DNA from: Istiophorus platypterus
Taxonomy: Eukaryota > Chordata > Actinopteri > Istiophoriformes > Istiophoridae
Length of the DNA: 64,000 bases
Assembly: GCA_016859345.1 (NCBI GenBank)
Contig: CM029129.1
Location: 20,039,195 to 20,103,194, forward strand
Reading direction: 5' to 3'
The notes under the pieces were generated by a model. The model had not been told where the DNA came from, made no database searches, and saw nothing but the letters and a program-made list of their open reading frames with translations. Both the position numbers and the translations under genes were made by a program. Position 1 is the stretch's first letter; every line of letters begins with the position of its first letter. Of this stretch, positions 1 through 14,500 are shown piece by piece.

Positions 1-3000
1 GTGTTTGAAATGTGAGTCGATTACAGGCCTCTGTTATTGAGCAGTAACAGCTTGCATGTGCAATTTGGATTTTTTTTTTTTATTTCCCCCTATTTTCCCG
101 CTGGACTTGGCTGGTCATATATAATAACTAGCGCTGCGTTTGTTGAAACAAAGCCTCAGTCCTCCAACCCGTCCTTCTGCTCTAAATATGACATTTTCAA
201 ATAAAAGTCAAAATAAGGTGATCTGCAGATACAATGCAACATGATTGTGCTTTGACAGAGGCAGCGGAACCGCTGCCAAATCTCATTAAATCAAATGACT
301 CCGCTTAAAACTCATGTTGATGCCCCCTCCAGCTCATGTCAACGTTTTATATCACCAAATCCAAACTATTAGATAATAAAGAAAAGCCAAGCAGGGCCAT
401 GCTTGATGACTTGCACTTATTTCTCATTGCTTGCCCAAAATCTATTTCTCCCTGAGCTGCCTTGAATGTTGCTCTCCATCCTCATCTATCCTTTCATCTT
501 TTATTTTTTTTCCATTTTTTTACTTCCATCCTCCGGTCCTGAGGGGAGCTATAAAACAACCTGAAACGATGTTCGTAAATAAAAGCTTTGGAGTGAGAGG
601 AATGGAGGGTTAAGATGGAAAGAAGAAAACACTAAAAGATAAAGGGAGGCAATTGATAAGAGGTGGTAAATTGAGGAAAAGCTGTGGGGTGGTGCGGTGC
701 GTGTGACTGTTTGTTCATTAGTTTGGTGGAACAGATGAAAAAGAACTGATAATTGGGGGACGGAGGGCCACTGAATGGAGTTTAGACATAAGTAGCAGAG
801 GGATGGTGAGCATCTCATCTGGGTATCTGAGACATTTATTGATGATTAAAAAATGAGTTCTCTTACTTGCAACACTGTTTATTTCTCACATTAGTAGTTG
901 GCTAAGCACTAAACAAAAAAAAAGTGTTGACCCTATTCTTTTTTGTTAGGCGATTTCATTTCTCTCTGAAATGCATCCTGTCCTCTTAAAGCAATTCAAA
1001 CCAATATTTTTATATCAACCATGAGCCAGATGATTACGTGGAATACGAGACGGATCGCTCCTTGTGACAAACCCACAGAGAAGTATCATCCAACTCAACA
1101 ATTCCCCTTAACTCTACTTTCAGCCTTTTAGCCTCTTTTAACTCTTCGTTTTGTTTTTATTTTCGTCCGCGAACTACGTTCTCATCATCCAAAGCAAGGA
1201 GTGGTTGCAGTGAAAGAGCTTGAATATACCCAGCGTGCACTACCTGCCAAGCATTTAAAAACAAAGTTGGCAACTAGCTTGGAACAAACCTGAGCAAAAA
1301 GGAACAGGAAATGGACTTGTGTTCATCGTCTGGGTAAAAACACAGCCCTGAATGAATGTTAACATTTCCCAGTGTCTGCAATAAAATAAGCAGCTAACAC
1401 ATTTTCAGTAATAACTTTATAATTTGTTTTTCACTAGTTAGCGAGACAGCTGGCAGAGACTTTTGAGATTTCTTATAGTTTCCATTCATGTTTTGCATTG
1501 GGGTTTTAGACCTTGCATCAAAGCACAGGAATGCTGTTGTTCAAACCGCCAAACAAAGTCTCTTATTAAGTCGTCTATGAATCTTGTCCTCAAGAATTAA
1601 AGTAAATAAATTTACCTAGCCAGAAGAAGGGGGGTTTGTTCCATTCTAAGATCTTAAATTTGTTAGTTTGGGTTTGAATATTGTTTGCTGGAATATGAAT
1701 ACTGACTCTTGATGCATAGGTGTTAACCGTAGGCTATTAAGCTGTTGGAATTTGCTATTACCGCTCATTTCTCTTTATATATTTTACCTGCCAGATGGTA
1801 AATTTTATCTGCCAAAATGGTCATGTGACTATATGTTAGTGCAGCCGTCAACATGGTGGTTCTCGAAAAGAATGAGGCACAAACAGTGGCTTGGTACAGT
1901 AGACCTGATTGTTTAAAATAGCCACTATTTAGATATCATCAGTAATTAACAATGTATTGATGCTAATTACATTAAATATTCAAGTTAAGAATGGAGCTAT
2001 ATTGTGAAACTGGCAGAATGAAAGGCAGGAGCTGGTAACAATCACAGCAAAATTGCAAGGCAGTAACAGAGCATGTAACGTTAAATTATTAGCTAACAGG
2101 CTTAAGCATTACATACAAAACAAAGGTCAATAAAATGACTTGAGCTTCAAAAATTATTAAGAGGGATAATGCACTCTAGAAGTAAGAGCCCAACCAATGG
2201 TACATCCATTTGGGGATAAAAGCACAGGATGGAAAAGCACCACTGACGCACACACAACTCCCTGTCATGGGGAACAAAGCCGAAATGATGCACGAGGCGA
2301 TTCAGTGACACTTTGGTGGCTGATCCTAATGCGGCCATAAGCAGCGCAGCGTGCCGCCGCCACCTCTTATTTTGGTTTACTGACAGGGAGAAATGGAGAG
2401 GAGGAACGGAGGGACTTTTTTCAACATTAATTTCAAGTCCATTAGGAAACTGACCATGTCGTGCAGGACAAACATGGTGGGAGAAGAAAGAGGGTGACGG
2501 GGGGGGGGGTGTGTGCTGGTGGTGCTAAATGAAACAAAAAAAAGGTCATCAGGAGGAAAATAAATGCAAAGTCATATTTGGATTTAACTAAACAATAGCT
2601 CCTGTTTAGAGGTCAAAAACACAATGATAGTGAAAATAATGGCATCTCAGGGCTCAGTGACACGTACATTTTGTCTAGCGAGGCACCATGTGTGGTTCTT
2701 AACATTTACATAGGTCCATTTTGTGGCAATCTGGAGAAACGTGAAAAAAAAAAAGCGCTCCCTTTCTGTCATTTTATCCTTTGCTTTTAAGCCTAAATTC
2801 CATTGCCTCCCCTCACTCCACCCCTCTGTCTCCGCTCAATCAAAATGTATCAGGCAGGCTGGCGTAACACCGGTCGGCGTGGGCTGTTTATCCTGAGTCC
2901 TCCTGCACATATCAATGACTTGGCCCCCGTTGTCCCCCGCCAGGGAGACGTTCATATAAATTCAAGCCACACACGCGAACGCCGAGGCACTCGTGTCGAG

Positions 3001-4893
3001 CATAGATGAGTAGCAGGGGCGAGAGGAAAAGAGGAGAGACAGAGGGATGGGGAGGGAGAGCGCCACTGCCTTTCATCCTCACTGTGTTATTTTTAATATT
3101 GCAGACACCACCACCCCCGAGTTTGCCCTGTGGGCGTCTCGAGAGAAAACAGCTATATCATGTTCTCCGGGTTAAAAAACAATGGGGTGGGGGGGGGAAT
3201 TAACAACAGTAAACACGTTTCCTTGCATGAGTGACACAGTCCCCGTCACAGCCAATCAGAGACGTATATGTCACCTGTAATCATGGTGCCAACCTTTGGT
3301 GGTGGCACGATGCATCATTTTTGCTTGATCCGATCAGCGCAATTTTGATAATGAGGGTAACTTTGACAGCCGGCTGTAAGCAGTTAGATTAATGATATCC
3401 GCGGGTTTCATTAAAATCCAATCAGTCATGTCTGAGTTAGTCCACGAGTGGTGTCCTAACTCTAACCTACAGTACTAATTAATGTGTTGCACACACACCT
3501 AATGGTGTTACATGTGGTTTAAAGGTGGTACGTGCGGCATTTTGTGTACCCAATAAATCCCGTCTCTTCCTTTTGCCAACATGTGTCCCTGCTCCCCGCT
3601 ACTTGTTTTAAAGAACAAGATGAATGAGACCTGGGATGGGGATGGATGAGTGGAACCAATGTGCATTCTGAGCCCGAGCAAGCCACTGTCAAGCTGAAAC
3701 AATGCAGTCTGAGTGCAACATTTTGAGTAAAAGTTCTGTATTATTTAATACGACCATGTAGTAATAAGGTTTAGAAAGATAAGGCTCTCTCTCCCTCTAA
3801 AGCTGAGAATTACGACTGGGGAATACGAGAATTCAAAATGCCAGCTTGTTCTTAAGGCCTCTAAACCGCTTTCAGACATGGAAGACATAAAATCGCTGGC
3901 TTCATTTGTCCATTATGGCTTTTTTTGTCATTAAAATGTGTGTCTGTTAAATAAATGTTTCTTATGATTTTCCACAGACATGAGAGGACTGAAAAAAAAA
4001 GAAAAAAGCCACAAATCTCACATGAAATCTGGCAGCTGTTATGCAAGAGGGAGAAGTCGCAGCGGCTGAAGAACATAATGATATGATGGAAGAAAAGTTG
4101 TCAGGCTGCCTCAGTGGGGGATTTTAAAAAACTTATTTTGCAATTGAAGACTTAATTAATGACCACTGGGCGGGAATGCTCACCCCACAGTGAATCCTAG
4201 AATAAATTTGTCATCAATTTTCTGATTTATTAGATTAGACACTCTGCTGCCTATTCTATAAAAGCTTGACACAGCACAAGTGCAGGATGACAAGCCCTTA
4301 AGTTGGAACTTGTATTAATTTCTTTTTTGCTCACATGTGCTACATGATATTCATAATCATGTCCATGCAATTTTTTTCTTGCTCTGTGAGGGGGGAAAAA
4401 CCTTTTTATAAACTAATCTGATATGAGTAGAATCTCCTTAAAATATCACTGAAATCTGCTCCTGAGGTCGAGAACGAGCCTCGAACTTGCTGCCAGTGTC
4501 GCCTCTCAGCCCTCTTAATGTTAGGTTTACCGTTGTTCTAGTAGCAATGAAACAATGTGAGAAGTAACAGCTCCTGTGCTGCAGCTGTTTCCACTAATTA
4601 TCACCACCCATGCTTGATTGCTACCTAAGCGCATATGGTTTGAAGAGCCTCGGTTCTCAGGTAAGAGAAGGGGAATAATCCAAGAAACTTCTAATTGTGC
4701 TTCCTGGGCAGTAAGAAACTATTTCAGCCTAATCCCGGCTAGATACCTGGATTCCCCCAAAGCTTAGAAGGTAGGATTCACTCTCTAATACCCTCGGTCT
4801 TACTCGGGAAGCCATTTCAACCTCTTTCCTACAGTTCCACTCAGTGTGAAGTGCCCCCCCCCCCTCCCTTTGACAAAGTCCCTTTATTCAATA
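1..4893. other. Left-edge intron sequence, nothing supportable beyond simple tracts
   Basis: Only homopolymer runs (poly-T at 71-81, G9 at 2500-2509, G9 at 3189-3198, C10 at 4855-4864) and a purine-rich interval at 3005-3062 stand out. I saw no exon, RNA gene or transposon. The CpG-containing stretch at 2290-2365 may be a conserved noncoding element, but this is a guess. Confidence 0.5.
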
Positions 4894-5010
4894 AGAGGTG
4901 ACAATGAGGAGAGAACATGACCTAGAGGTTGCAGTTCAAATCCCCAGACTGGCAGGAGAAATTTTTTGCCGGGTGAAGATTATCAAAGACTGCTAAAGGT
5001 ACCCATTGGC
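4894..5010 (+). mobile_element. Degenerate tRNA-derived SINE fragment
   Basis: AGAGGTTGCAGTTCAAATCC (B-box-like GTTCAAATCC at about 4934-4943) is followed by CCAGACTGGCAGGAGAA, a GCCGGGTGAAG segment and GTACCCATTGGCAAGACAC. This order resembles tRNA-derived SINEs common in teleosts, where a B box is followed by a cagaccggcaggaa-like body and a ccttgagcaaggcac-like motif. The recognition is from memory. The A box is decayed and the ends are unclear. Confidence 0.5.
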
Positions 5011-5475
5011 AAGACACAGAAATTCTAAATAGTAGGGGCGTCGTATTCCTACTTCTCAGCAAGCCACCTTGAGAACAGATCGTTCAAGGAGAGCGGCTCC
5101 TGTATGTGAGCGTTCAGTCTCGCGATTCACTTCAAAACTGAAAAACAAAAACAAAAACTGTTCACACCAGTAGGGTGCTGCTCCTGGAAGAGCCTGAATG
5201 CACATGTTTAGCTAGTTATCAAGCGACTCACTCGTAAAACAGGTTGGTTAAAACACAATGAGCCTAGATTTGTCCTCTTAGTGAGAACTAGGAGACTTGA
5301 ATTCTTATTTATTTATTTATTTTTTTAGCTTTCTTTAAAAGCACTGTCACCCCCCCCCCTTTTTAATGATGATCCTGACCCAAAAAAACATTGGAAAAAC
5401 AATGCAGCAGATGAATGGAGTTAGTTACCACAGAGGCTCTGGCCCATCACTGTGTGGTGGTTCTGGGCAACACAC

Positions 5476-5477
<2 letters not shown>

Positions 5478-5534
<57 letters not shown>

Positions 5535-5541
5535 TGTGTGC
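5478..5541 (+). repeat. (TG)n microsatellite, ~28 units
   Basis: A pure GT run from 5478 to 5533, then CTGTGTG. It is flanked by CAACACACAG on the left, which is the complementary dinucleotide and gives a short stem possibility. Confidence 0.97.
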
Positions 5542-5599
5542 AGCTCCCTGCAGTTTTCTCCCCCAGGTCATTACTATAAATGACAGTGTGCGCTTAGTC

Positions 5600-6599
5600 A
5601 ACCAGCCTGGTTAAATAAGGATTAGAGGGATAAGAAGAAAATAACTCAACACTTTTGAGGGCAGCAAATTGGGTTTGCAAAGTCTGCAACCAAAAGTATG
5701 AGCTCGGCTTGCCTGCAAATTATTTGACATTCCTGCCCCCCCCCACCACCACCACCACCCCCCTTGTGTGATAACTCTCTTTCTCATTTTAACTAGACCT
5801 AAAGACACTGAAGTGTTGGAACAGTGGGAACAAAGATGAGGGAGAGCGTGTAAGATCACATGTATAAAGTATTTCTGTTAAAGCCCATCTCCGAGACAAA
5901 CACCAGCCCTGCTGCTCCCTCTTCCCTCTGCTTCTCTTTTGGTTCGCGCATCAAAAGACCCTTGCCGTCTCAAAATAGCACAACAACATTTCTGTTTCGT
6001 CTCGTTGTTTCTTGCTTTTTTTTTTTTTTTAATCTCGACAATGTTGCCAGTTTGCTAGATTCCTGTTTTTCCTCTGCTCCTGCCTTCTTGATCTGTGAGA
6101 GGTTACAGCGCATCGAATGAGACGGTTGGCTCAGGCATGTGTGCGTCTCTCTCTGTATGTATGTGTGTGTGTGTGTGCAGGAGCAGAGCCTTGGTGGTCT
6201 ATAAAAAGCAGCCAAAGTCTTCCCTCTCTGCTCATGCATTATGCATCGGCATCACCTTCCATCAAGTGGCAGAAAAACCTCAAAGATGTCTAACTTTAGC
6301 TTCCATTCTGAAAGCCAAACAGAGGAGGAGATGTGTTATTTTGACTGCCACAGCCGAGCTAAGCACCTGTTACATCAATAAAAAGCCGCGTTTTCGCAAC
6401 AAGAGCGTTGACAACGACAACCTGTGTGATGGCGCAGCATCACACACACACACACACAAAAAAAAGCGGTTAAATGCAGATAGTAGCAGGGCGTACGCAG
6501 GTAGGAAAAAGAGTTCTGATTAGATTAGATGACACTGGATCAAACTGTGACCTTGTGGAGAAGTTTCGTCTCTTTGCTGTGGTAGTTCATAACAAAGAG

Positions 6600-6661
<62 letters not shown>

Positions 6662-8060
6662 CTTTGAGGAAATCATTTCACAGATGGTTTGATTTCTGCC
6701 CATAAAGTTTCATAGCTAAAGACAGGCGGATGACAGACAGATAAGTACTTTAAGGTTGTCGTAAAAACTGTAGAATAAATTCCAAATAAAATTACAAAGA
6801 TCTTTCTGGAAGCCTAGTAGTCAAAGAGCCGGGACCCAGAGGCTTGTGTATTATCATAATGAAGTGTGGAATACAAACATGATTAATAATCTAAATAATA
6901 CACCGAGTGACTGCTGCTGTTGACCAGATGTTGCTTATCTCAGAAAAGGCTGGCACGTTGTCAATATTTCGTTGACAGCAGAGTCCCAACTACATAACCT
7001 TACTTAGTGTAAACACACTTGTTTGTCTTTAAACGGGTGAGAGGGACCTTGTGATTTTTATTTTTTATTCATTTATTTTTTTTCCCTTCTCTCTAGCCAG
7101 CGCGAGCCAGAACAGACCAGTTGACGAGGTGATTATTTTGGTATTTGGACACAGCTCTCAAACTATTATGCAATGCCTCCGAGATTGATTTACTGTACGC
7201 CTTGTAACGCACTGAACAGATCACATTCCGGGAAAAAAGATAGTGGCAGGCCAGTGTCTTTGTGTGATTGAGAGAGCAACTGTGTGTGTATGTGTGTGTG
7301 TGTGTGTTTAGATTTTGTGTGTCTGTCCATGCAAAATAAGACAGATAAGATTATAAACCTGAATAACTGTATCTCTGCCGGGGAAAATAAAGGTGCTTTA
7401 AGAGGGGGATAAAAAAAAAAAAAGGTAAGATTGCAGGGGCTTATTTTCACACTTGAGATGGCCGCAGGCAGGTTGTTTTGATGTGTCTGACCTCATGAAC
7501 TTGTGAGTGTGTGTGTGTCTGTGCGTGTTGGTGTTTGAGTGTGTCTGTGGGGTGACTCGGGGAGGTTCAGGTGGCAGTGATGGCGCTAAGCCATCTGCAC
7601 TGTCATTCACCGCACGTCCGCCTTCCAAGAGCTGCACAGCACCCACGGGCGTCCCAAACAGCCCCAGCCGGAGCTCTGCGGGGTTGCAGTAAACAAGTCG
7701 CTCTCATCTCAGGGAGAGTGTGTGTATGTGTGTGAGTGTGTGTATGAGACTGTGGGATACTCTGCTGTATTCCTGTACACATCATAGTGCCTGTAATAGC
7801 AGTGTTTGTTTCCTTTCTGATGGCCGTAGAGTACTAGCACCTTGGTGTGCACGTTGTTCTCGACAGCTAGGAAGCCTATGTGCAGACTACGTATATAGTT
7901 GCACACTTTATACTCTCTGTACATGCAGTATCTATGGAGAATATGTAGAGAACAACATGAGAAAAATGCTCATACGAACGATATACAAATGCCTAATTGG
8001 CTGTACTTTTTTTTATACAAATGTTCTTCAATGTTACATAAAACATGAAAAGTATCAGGC
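5600..8060. repeat. Cluster of short TG/CA microsatellites
   Basis: Short TG tracts occur at about 6157-6178, 7280-7310, 7505-7520 and 7717-7745, with a CA run at about 6440-6458. No gene or domain is recognised in this stretch. Short frames here are simple-repeat translations. Confidence 0.7.
6603..6659. repeat. (TA)n microsatellite, ~28 units
   Basis: A pure TA dinucleotide run between CAAAGAGATT and TTACTTTGAGG. Alternating AT of this length readily extrudes as a cruciform. Confidence 0.97.
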
Positions 8061-11000
8061 CTGAAGTAGTTTGAAATAGATCATTTTTCTCCTTTATTTT
8101 AAATTGCATATAGATTATTATTCATCTTAAAAGTATAGTTTTTGAATTTAAATACATTGCAATATTCTTTCTATACCCATTAGTTGATCAACAGAATATA
8201 TTAACTGATGATCAGCCGAGTCATTTGAAAGAAATACCAACCATTAGGAGATTTTCTGTATTACTCCATTTTATATACCTTGAAAATTGAACTATTGGGG
8301 GATTTTGAACTGTTGGGAATTGTATAATGATTTTGGTTATTTTAGTAGTAGTTCTAGTCCTAAATAGCTCAGTGTGCCCACATTATTAATTCTGGGATCT
8401 ATACTTTCCCCCCAAATGTTCCTTTCATAAAAAAAAAAAATATCAAGAGTTACCCTTATGGGAAAAGTAAATGTATTAAATATGACTTACTGCACACTAA
8501 GCTAACTCGAAAGGAAGCAAAAGATAATGAAGCATGACAATTGCTCCTATTTCTGGCAGCCCCCTGATATTCCCTGGAGGTTCCTAAACCTGACGTTGGG
8601 AATCATTGGTGTGTGTGTTACGTAACCAGTGCTCGCTCTGTTCTTATTTCTACCTGATGTCTCTCCTGTGCCGCTGTCACAAGGCAGCATCCCCCTTCAC
8701 TCTCATCATATCTGACCTAGAACGAGCAGTTAACTGTGGATAAACATGTCGCCTCCGACCGCCTCGTCTTACTGTATATTAGTGCATCTCGGCACAGCAC
8801 CCTATTAAAGGGAGAAACTTCGGCGAGAGAGTATGACAGCTGAACAGCAGCCAGTGAATGGAGTGGGCGGTCTGTGCCAAGAATTTCTGTCGGCTTGAAT
8901 CAGAGCCTTTGCCTGCACAGCGGAGGGTCATGTGAGAGTTTGGGTTTGTGTGTGTGAAATATAGCTAATAACAGAGCACTGAGTGCCTTTTTTACCCCCC
9001 CCTTTTTTTTTTTATTCCACCAGTGCCGTGATGTGCTGGGTCATTCTGTGCTGCCTCGGTGGCATTAATGGCATTGTTGGTGTGTGATGCACTAAATAAA
9101 ACTGAATATTACTTATGCACCAGGTAAACTATGAGATTCCAAAAGGCAGACGTAGGAGGTTTTAATGTTGCCAGGCACTATACTTAAGACCAATTTAAAA
9201 AACAAAGCGGTAAAAACCAGCCATCCAGTGTTGTTAAACTGGAAAAAGGAAAAAAAAAGCACCAGCAGTTGTAATGGTACGGAGCATGATGTCCTGATAG
9301 GTTTAGTGAAGGAACACAAGTTCTCCCTAAAGTACAAAAGAAAAAAAACATCTGTGCAGAAAATAAGACAGAGCTCAATTTTTCAACAGGATTAAATTAA
9401 ATTCTTAAATAATTTTGGAAGGTTGTAAGGCCCTCTTGACTCCCCACTTTGAGTCCATGTCACTCCCATGCAAACAGAGAGGGGAGGGGAGACCGTGAGA
9501 CAAGGGCTCCGACGAGAAAAAGAGGGAGAGTGGGGAAAAATATACTGTGTGAGCAAAAGGATAAAATATGTGCTGACAGCTTTTTGGCTTGAGGGCAAGA
9601 ACACTGAAATAGTAGCGTCTGGATGTCAGGCTGGGGTCGCTCCCTTCACTCGAGAGCAGACTTTCCCCCGACCCCGGCTAAGGGAAACATCACACACCAC
9701 TGCAGTCGGCCGATAATGCAGTAGTTGACAGATAATATACTAACTTGTCCAAATGTGACATTAATGCACCTTGGAATGAGTCGGTTGAGTCGAATCCTTT
9801 ATTCATCCAACGCATCTAGCAGGGGATTGTGTCTTTATGAAAGAACAGTGAATAAACAGTAGGAGCAGGATGAATACAAAAAATTGATTAGTGCATTGTT
9901 GCTTAATGACATTGTTACATAATGAGATATTTACTTGAAGTTATAATACTGGATAATATTATTTTAACAGTATATTATTCTGTTGATTGCTGCAATGAGT
10001 GGTTTAGTATGATGGTTGTGGCAGCAGGGGGTCAGGGCCTGGGGGGGGGTGCTACCTTTTTCCTTTACAACAGTTTAGAGAAAGAATAAAGGGAGAAATC
10101 GATAGGACTGCTAATGCTGTGACTCACCAGATGCTTGCGCTTGTGAGTGTGTTTGTATGTGGCTGAACGGGGGTGGTGTGGGGGTGGGGGGGATTTATAT
10201 GACAAACAGGACCTTTAAATGCTCTTCTTGGCCCAACTTTTGTGTGTCTGTGTTAGTCTGTGTGTATCCCTAACTACTAGGGGCAGGTAAAATTTATATT
10301 ACAGCACATGTAATCCAACAATGTCATAAATTGGTCCTGCTCATTATTTTTCCAGTGTTGTCCACAGGGATCCAAAGTCTTTCCCTTTCACTACAATCTC
10401 CGAAATTCCTAAGATAAATAAAACAGAACAAAACTGAACTAAAAAAAAAAAAAAAAAAGAAAAACATACTGAGAGTACCAACTCTGTTTTCTTGGAGTTA
10501 GCTACAGCCAAAGTGATTATAGGGCTCTGCTTGCAATGGAAGGAGTCTGCCAAAATAAGCGGCCATACCATTGCTCTTGAAAAACACAGCAAACTTCCTG
10601 TCTGACACTGCAGAAATGAGCGATCACCCTCTCTTATCAAGGGTGTAGACTAGCTGTTATATGGCTTTAAAAATAAGTAATTTGTATCATAAATGTATGT
10701 CAGAGTTTAATAGCAACTTTGCAACACTCAAAAGGCAAACATTTGGAATGGTTGGTGGCTCATTATGTCACAGCGTAGCTTAAGTGTAGCTGAGCAAAAG
10801 GTGAACTCAGACCAGCAAGTCTGCTGGAGCCAACCACAAGATCCTTTATGACATACATGGACGATTTTGTTGTCTATGCTCCAATCAAATCTCAAGTGCA
10901 ACTTTTAAAGGTGCAAAAAGAGATGAACACAAACACAGACAAACACACACACACTAACGCACTACTGCATTGTTCCTTTCTTTCTCTTCTAAAAACAGCG

Positions 11001-11484
11001 AATCAAACAGCTGCTCAGAAAACGTCCAACCTACTTGAACAGAGTGGGCATCTTGGCGTATCTCATGGGTGGTTAAATATTTGCCAGCTGGGGTGCTTTT
11101 CTCTGTCCCGTGTGTGTGTGTTTGTGTGTGTGTTTGGCCCGCTTGCCATGAAAAGCACAGTTCAGGTGCTGAATCAATCATACATGTAGATAGAATCCAA
11201 TAAGCAAGGAGCGAGACTGCAGCTGGGGTCTACGGAGACAAGAGACAGAGAGAGAGAGAGCAACTATGCCCATGTTGGCAGTGCTCGCTCTCTCGCCCCT
11301 TCTCAGCAGATGCCATGTTACAGAGAGGGTAATTAATAGCCCAGTGGGGCCTGGGTGTGGATCGCCAGGACACCCTCTTACACACATACACACACGCACA
11401 CACAAATAATAATGTCTCCATTTGCCCCCCAGAGCAGCTTTGTGCCAACTAGCCTTCACCTCATTATGCCAATCAAATCGACCA

Positions 11485-11550
11485 GGGCTGGGGTGGTGGG
11501 GGTGGGGGGGGGGGGTGGAGGGCTGAGGGGAGTGGAGAAGGGAGGGAACA
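11485..11550 (+). repeat. G-rich block with G-quadruplex pattern
   Basis: Several runs of three or more G separated by one to five bases (GGGCTGGGGTGGTGGGGGTG, then a 12-G run, then GGAGGGCTGAGGGG). It fits the G3+N1-7 pattern on the plus strand, which is antisense to zbtb16. Confidence 0.75.
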
Positions 11551-14500
11551 AGCTGTCCTTTCTCATTCGGCCTCACTCACTTTCACTGTCACCGTGTTCA
11601 TTAGGCTATAGAGAAAGATTTGATCTTAATGAGAACAACATAATCACACTGAGCTGTCCTGAAATGGCCACAGCGCTGCGGCTGGTTGTTTTTTTTTTTT
11701 TTTTGCTTCTTTCCAGATTGTACCTTGGTTTGGTAATGAGCCACTCGCCACTCCTCTTCTTCCAAGAAGCTAAAATGTTGGATTCACCCGTTGCCAATTC
11801 CGAGCCACACACCCTGAGCTGCAGCTGGGGTTTTCGCTGTTCACTTTGCCTTTTTCCCCTCCAAACTGCAAAGGGTAAACTATTTACAGTCTGGACGCCA
11901 GCAAACTACTTTAAAATAATAACAGGGATTTAGGTGGAAACAATTTCATGACCAAAACTTTGTCGTGTCGGCTTAATCTTTGCTTTTAGTGCCAAAGACC
12001 CCCCGAATACTTAGAAATTTCAGTGCTGGCAGTTCGCATGAGTCTGTTCTTTTTAATATCTGAGCTGCCTTCTGTTTGTTTTCCGAATAAAGAAGTTATG
12101 GTCTGGCCCGTGCTTTTCGGAGGTCATGCATGATCTCTGCACAGCGCTCTGTTGCATGTACAACATTTTTTTATTCTTTGTTATGTTTTCTTCTTTTTTT
12201 CTGATGACATAATTCTAAAAAGCTCCTGATACTGAAAGGAAAAGATCTGCCAGATACTGTGTACGAGTAAAAATTCAATAGGTTCAACATTCTTCACATA
12301 GAGGAGGAACTATTGACTTTAAAACTTTTAATGGATCCTGAGTCAAAAAAACAAAAACTATAAACTAAAAGGGGATGTTTTCACTAATGGCCTATGTATT
12401 CTTGGAAATGTTTACGCAGAGAATGAATATCAGAAACCTGACTCCATTTCATGAATGCTAATGTACCTTCACATCCCCTGGATGTGCAAATAGACAAATG
12501 TTTGCTAACACAGTAGCCATAGCAACTTTATTAGGCAATAAAGCATCGGAGGGATGGGGTCACCGTGCTTGTTTTGCAGTTATTCTACAAAACCTTTAAT
12601 CCAGAATACATGTGTAAACTCACTTTTTGGCTACGCCGTTTGGGTGATAAGGGATGTGAGGAAAAGGGCAGGGTGAACACCTCCATTTCCTCATATTTTT
12701 CCCCTTTAAAACTTTTGTGGATGTTGTACTTTTTCTGTCAGTGTTCAACAGCAACACAAAAAACAAAACAAAACAAAAAAACAACCTAAACACCCTGACC
12801 TGCCATCTTCAGGCCGCGGGGAGGTATAAGGAGACGTACTTAGTGGCAGCCAACCTCTGCAGAGGGTCCTCTCCGGTGTCAGGTTGGTGTTTAGGCCGTT
12901 TCGGTAAACTGCATCGGTGCATTACACCCCCACACCCCCATTCGTAGCATCATTGAAATCAGCCTCTTAACAAACACATCTCCATCCTCTTATTTTGTTG
13001 CTGACCCGCTCCTCCACCCCAACCCCCCCAACACCCGCTGCCACCACAAACTCCTCCCGTGTGTTACCTGAGACAAGCAATTTACCTTTTTTGTTGTTTG
13101 CCTGACCTAGAGAAAACAATTTCAGAGGGGTCTTCCTGCGCTCTTAACAGCCCTTCGTTTGAACAGGTAAAGGCGACTGGCGTGCCACAATGGCTTTTTT
13201 TTTTTCCCCCTTGAAGATGAATTGGCGAGCTGTCAGCTTCAGACAGGCCGAGTAGCAGTGTTTCTGTAATGGGACACTGGAAGTGTCTTTGATTAATGGA
13301 AGAGCCATACTGAGCTGTTAGGGAACCCGCCGCGGCCCAGCGAGAGCGATTGAGCGGCGGATACATGCCGACAGATGTGCGAGGGAGCACGGGCCTTGAT
13401 GCCAGCAGAGGAGGAAGAAAAGGAGGAGGAGGACTAGAGGATGGAAAACAGTAGTCCTCCTGGCTTTCAGCCATTTTTTTTTTTTAACCTGGGGCCTATT
13501 TTTCGCATTTTTCTTTCATCGCGCAGATAGATTTCGACCTAAATCCTGTCAATGGCTTCACCACAGAGCTACTAACATCCTTCACTGCTTTGATGCGGCT
13601 TTGCAATCCAGTTATTTGACGCTTCAGGAATAGAAATGTCAGCAAAAAATATGAAATGGGTATAAAATATTCAATAATATATATCATCCGATATTCGGTT
13701 TTATCATAAAAACAAAAACAACCACTGTTCATTAGGATCACGTACAGTTGGTTATTACAGTGCTTGTTCTCAGAGGAAGAATCGATTACAGAGAAACTAT
13801 TATCAAAACAGTTCAGACATATTCAAACAAAACTTGAAAGGCTGTAAATTCAACTCGCTTTCATCCTTTTTGGCAGAGAGCTAATGAGAGCAGCCCTGCA
13901 GAGCCACAAAGCTATAGTCAGGGGACACCAGCTGTCCTCCAACTTTTTGGAGAAAACCCTTAAAGCCAAAGTCAAAAAATGAAGGATTTTTTTTAACTGC
14001 AGTAGGGACACTAGCATCACATGTCACTGACTCTGTGCCGTTGTTGTCCCTCGGTTCTATTCTGGTCGGGGAGAAATGTCAGCCAAGAGCGAGAGGTTTC
14101 CTTTCTTCTCATCTCAAAAATATATTTCGCTCGGCCTCTCGTTTAGAAAAAAAGAGGACACTTCTCATGGAGAAAACACAGAAATATTACTCCATGCCCC
14201 CCCAAATTATTAACCTGTAACCTATCACAGCTGGGAGAAGAGGCACACAAGAGCACAAGAGTTGCACTGTAAACAGCAGCAGCCTAATTCCTCCCTCTGC
14301 AAATATGTCAGAATAAACACTTATCTTCGAGAACGGCTAAATAGACTTATGTGGAATCCCCCCTGCAAAAGATAGCAAAATATAAACACCCACATTTAAA
14401 TGCACACTGATAAAAATGGAACAAAATCATCCATCCATGGCGACCGCTCTTTACAAGACAGCTGGAACGGAGGGTTCCAAGCCGCGCTCTTGCCGCTTTG

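Noticed and set aside
3508..3702. Minus-strand peptide with LDSGLLGLRMH, reminiscent of the PLZF second-finger segment LDSLRLRMH
   Set aside because: No CxxC or second His ligand, no surrounding CELCGKRF-like block, no splice sites in register. Coincidental similarity.
5478..5541. CRISPR-like regular repetition around microsatellites
   Set aside because: Simple dinucleotide repeats without unique spacers in a vertebrate genome.
13082..13474. Minus-strand 130-codon frame
   Set aside because: Pro/Ser-rich and low-complexity at the start, with no domain or splice context.
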